Of a stretch of 64,000 bases of DNA, positions 61,812-64,000 are shown in pieces. A program made the position numbers and the translations under genes. Source of the stretch: Verrucomicrobium sp. BvORR106. Lineage in GTDB: Bacteria; Verrucomicrobiota; Verrucomicrobiia; Verrucomicrobiales; Verrucomicrobiaceae. The stretch lies in contig NZ_BATR01000016.1 in the NCBI RefSeq assembly GCF_000739655.1, positions 34,282 through 98,281 on the forward strand. Direction: 5' to 3'. The notes under the pieces were generated by a model, which was not told the origin of the DNA, searched no databases, and saw only the letters and a list, made by a program, of their open reading frames with translations. Numbering within the stretch: the first letter of the stretch is position 1; every line of letters starts with the position of its first letter.

Positions 61812-63095
61812 ATGGAAACTACCATCAAGATCGCCCTGGTCGGCGCCGGCATGTTCGGCGGTGACGTGCATGCCCGTGCCTATGCCGACCTCCAGCGCTT
61901 CGGCATCGCCGGCCAGCTCGCCCGCGTGGGTTTGGATGCCTGGAGCCGCGACTTTGCCCTCATTCGTTTTGACCTCGTGGCCGTGGCCACCCGCTCGCCC
62001 GGCTCTGCGGCCAAGGCGGCGGCCAGCTTCAAGGAAATGACCGGGCACGAACCCAAGGCTTATCACGGTGAAGCCCCGTGGGACGACATCCTGCGCGACT
62101 TCCCGGATCTGGACGTGATGGCCGTGGCCACGCCGGACCATCTGCATACCGAGCCTATCCTGGCCGCCCTGGCCAAGGGCGTGCACGTGATGACGGAGAA
62201 GCCCATGTGCCTGAGCATTCACGAGGCGGACCAGATCATCGATCTCGCGCGGGAAAAGAACTGCGTGGTCGCGGTGGACATGCACAAGCGCTACGACCCC
62301 GACCACCTGCGCATCAAGAACGACATTCAAAATCGCATCGGCACTCCGCTCTACGGCACCGCTTATCTGGAAGAACCGCTGGAAGTCAGCACCAGCACCT
62401 TCAAGTGGGTGGAAAGCAGCGATCCCTTCAGCTACGTGGGCCCGCACTGGACGGACCTGATCTACAGCTACTATCGCAGCAAGCCCGTCTCCCTCTCCGC
62501 CGTGGGCCAGAAGAAGCGCCTTGTGCGTGATGGCATCAATGCCTATGACGCCGTGCAGGTGCGCGTGGAGTTCGAGAACGGCATGAGCATCAACTTCCAC
62601 AACAACTGGATCACCCCGGCCGACTTCGAAGCGCCCGTGAACCAGGGCCACGAAATCGTCGGCGCCGATGGCAAGGTGGAAAGCGACCAGCAGTACCGCG
62701 GCTTCCGCTTCTGGAACGCCGGCGGCGGCTCCCGCACCAGCAACAACCACTTCACCCGCGAGGTCGCCCGCCCCGATGGCACCAGCGGCTACCTGGGCTA
62801 CGGCGTGGACAGCCTCACCGTCGGTCTCGCCGCCATCTGCCGTGTGAAGTTCCACGAGGCCACCCTGGATGAAGTGGCTCCCATCTATCCCACCGCCGAG
62901 GACGCCCGCATCACCACCGCGATTGTGCACGCCGCCGCCGTGGTTCGTGACCTTAACTTCAAGTACCTCAACGAAGGCAACGGCGCCCCGGTGACCGCCC
63001 GCTTCGGCCCAGACGGCATCACCATCGTGGACCCCATGCGCGCCGCCGAAGGAGTGGAGAAGGTGTTTGAGAAATTGTACGACCGGGCGGTGTGA
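61812..63095 (+). CDS. Gfo/Idh/MocA family oxidoreductase
   Basis: A 427-residue NAD(P)-dependent dehydrogenase. N-terminal Rossmann fold: IALVGAGMFGGDVHARAY, followed by DVMAVATPDHLHTEPILAAL, then MTEKPMCLSIHEADQI with the EKP active-site lysine, and VAVDMHKRYDPDH. The C-terminal GFO_IDH_MocA domain includes YVGPHWTDLIYSYY and the acidic active-site residues. It acts on a sugar or inositol derivative, not identifiable here. Confidence 0.9.
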   Translation: METTIKIALVGAGMFGGDVHARAYADLQRFGIAGQLARVGLDAWSRDFALIRFDLVAVATRSPGSAAKAAASFKEMTGHEPKAYHGEAPWDDILRDFPDLDVMAVATPDHLHTEPILAALAKGVHVMTEKPMCLSIHEADQIIDLAREKNCVVAVDMHKRYDPDHLRIKNDIQNRIGTPLYGTAYLEEPLEVSTSTFKWVESSDPFSYVGPHWTDLIYSYYRSKPVSLSAVGQKKRLVRDGINAYDAVQVRVEFENGMSINFHNNWITPADFEAPVNQGHEIVGADGKVESDQQYRGFRFWNAGGGSRTSNNHFTREVARPDGTSGYLGYGVDSLTVGLAAICRVKFHEATLDEVAPIYPTAEDARITTAIVHAAAVVRDLNFKYLNEGNGAPVTARFGPDGITIVDPMRAAEGVEKVFEKLYDRAV

Positions 63096-63226
63096 CCCGC
63101 GTTGCGGGAGACACAAGACTTGAGCTCGTGGAGCTGTTGGAAGCTGTTTGCCGCAGGCCATCAGCTTGCCACAGCTTGCAATGGGGTCAGCGCTCCACCT
63201 TCTGCCAAGGCATCTCCAACGCCAGT

Positions 63227-63542
63227 GTAGTTGTCGACGTGAGGAGGCACTAGCTGAAGCGTCTGCAGCGCCGCTCCCGCCGCTGACCTCCTCACACCCA
63301 CCGCCCCGCTCCGGCTCCCATCCGCCCGAGCGCACACCTTGGCCCCTTGTTCCCCTTCCCCGCCACATCCCCACAGACCGGGAAATTTGTGTCTCCTCAC
63401 GTCGTCAACTACGACCGGCGATGCTCATGCTCAGACAGAAGGAAACACACCAAACCCATCGCAAGCGTAGGCAGCATGATGTAGTGCCCGGAAGCCTGTG
63501 CGTCCACCCTCTGGTATTTGATCGGCAACCGCCCAACGCCCA
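63227..63542. repeat. interspersed A/B repeat, copy 4 with B-to-A spacer
   Basis: Arm A (63227-63264; GTAGTTGTCGACGTGAGGAG) and arm B (63378-63412; GGAAATTTGTGTCTCCTCAC) in inverse orientation. A spacer of about 130 bases (63413-63542), containing AAGCGTAGGCAGCATGATGT and GTCCACCCTCTGGTATTTGA, leads into the next arm A; the same spacer follows arm B of the copy at 49.77 kb. Confidence 0.8.
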
Positions 63543-63840
63543 TGTAGCTGACGACGTGAGGAGACACTAACTGAAGCGTCTGCACCGCCGCTCCCGGCCA
63601 CTGACCTGCTCACGCCCAACGCCCCGCTCCCACCCGCCCGAGCGCACACCTTGGCCCCTTGATCCCCTCCCCCGCCGCAGCGCGACAGACCGGGAAATAA
63701 GTGCCTCCTTACGTCGACAACTGCATCGACTTTGGTTGGGTTCAGGCAGAAGGAAACGCGCTGGACCTTCCCACGCTGAGGCAGGCTGAAAACCAGGTGA
63801 GCCCCACCCTCGCTGCTGCCGCCTTCCGGTTCTAGCACCT
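63543..63840. repeat. interspersed A/B repeat, copy 5 (tail type 2)
   Basis: Arm A at 63543-63580 (GTAGCTGACGACGTGAGGAG), arm B at 63690-63723 (GGAAATAAGTGCCTCCTTAC), then the tail with GAGGCAGGCTGAAAACCAGG and CCGGTTCTAGC. Confidence 0.8.
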
Positions 63841-63881
63841 CACAAGAGCCGCCTGGCATGGCCAATCAACGCGGCAGCGTC

Positions 63882-63920
63882 TTGGAGTGCGTGCGGCTCG
63901 ACGCCGCTTTCGCCTGCCGG
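63882..63920. repeat. copy of the TCTTGGAGTGC repeat
   Basis: TCTTGGAGTGCGTGCGGCTC, then GACGCCGCTTTCGCCTGCCG; same as 54972-55011 apart from a few bases. Confidence 0.65.
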
Positions 63921-64000
63921 ATGCATCGCCGACCCTCCCCTTCCCCTCCGCCAGCCTGCCCCTCTGCAGCTTGCCATCGGCCAGACAGACCGCGTAGCAT

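Larger units (their letters stand above)
63096..64000. other. 900-base repeat-filled end of the window
   Basis: Two A/B repeat copies in tandem (63227-63542 and 63543-63840) and a TCTTGGAGTGC copy at 63882-63920. No supported gene. Confidence 0.65.

Noticed and set aside
61635..63374. 579-codon minus-strand frame over the Gfo/Idh/MocA gene
   Set aside because: Shadow; the plus-strand protein has clear Rossmann and EKP motifs.

Overview
The window reads as bacterial chromosome, most likely from the Verrucomicrobia (inference from several gene types together: a small basic protein ending in an alternating Arg/Lys/Ala tail, DUF1080-type lipoproteins, Pro/Gly-rich EF-hand secreted proteins, and many interspersed intergenic repeats). 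No ribosomal or other phylogenetic marker is present, so the placement is tentative.

Layout. 1-1.6 kb: end of a molybdenum-hydroxylase locus (tail of a molybdopterin subunit, XdhC, MocA-like cytidylyltransferase). 1.7-10.8 kb: exonuclease III, two histidine kinases, a decayed third kinase, Hsp20, orphan proteins and an IS66-type remnant. 11.0-14.9 kb: a three-gene carbohydrate operon (GT25 enzyme, PLOD-like glycosyltransferase, and a pyruvyltransferase-sulfotransferase fusion). 15.0-20.0 kb: secreted proteins of unknown role, with two decayed copies of one of them. 20.0-31.0 kb: a defence locus that looks like a single-strand DNA phosphorothioation system: an XRE regulator and an SspA-like cysteine desulfurase face a six-gene operon that encodes a DUF4007 protein (SspB-like), a large P-loop ATPase (SspC position), an SspD/DndC-like PP-loop protein, a GIY-YIG nuclease-like protein, a DGQHR (DndB-like) protein and a GHKL ATPase. 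The last three probably form the effector side (SspFGH-like).

31.3-41.1 kb: a plasmid- or ICE-like module with its own sliding-clamp homologue, a WGR-containing ATP-dependent DNA ligase, a DUF932 protein, small lipoprotein and membrane proteins, an XRE regulator and a possible replication protein. It ends beside a tRNA-Cys gene at 41.5 kb. To the right of the tRNA the sequence changes character: it becomes visibly more GC-rich and carries several families of interspersed repeats that I do not find to the left. The tRNA is therefore the probable right border of a large genomic island.

41.6-64 kb: ordinary chromosomal genes: leuCD, a CBS/DRTGG-containing manganese pyrophosphatase, an EVE-domain protein, a GDSL hydrolase, a secreted M28 peptidase with TolB propeller and PDZ domain, an EF-hand protein, a luciferase-like oxidoreductase, NDH-2, an intradiol-dioxygenase-like protein and a Gfo/Idh/MocA oxidoreductase. 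These are separated by repeat-filled gaps.

Most function calls rest on motifs read by eye. No database search was possible.
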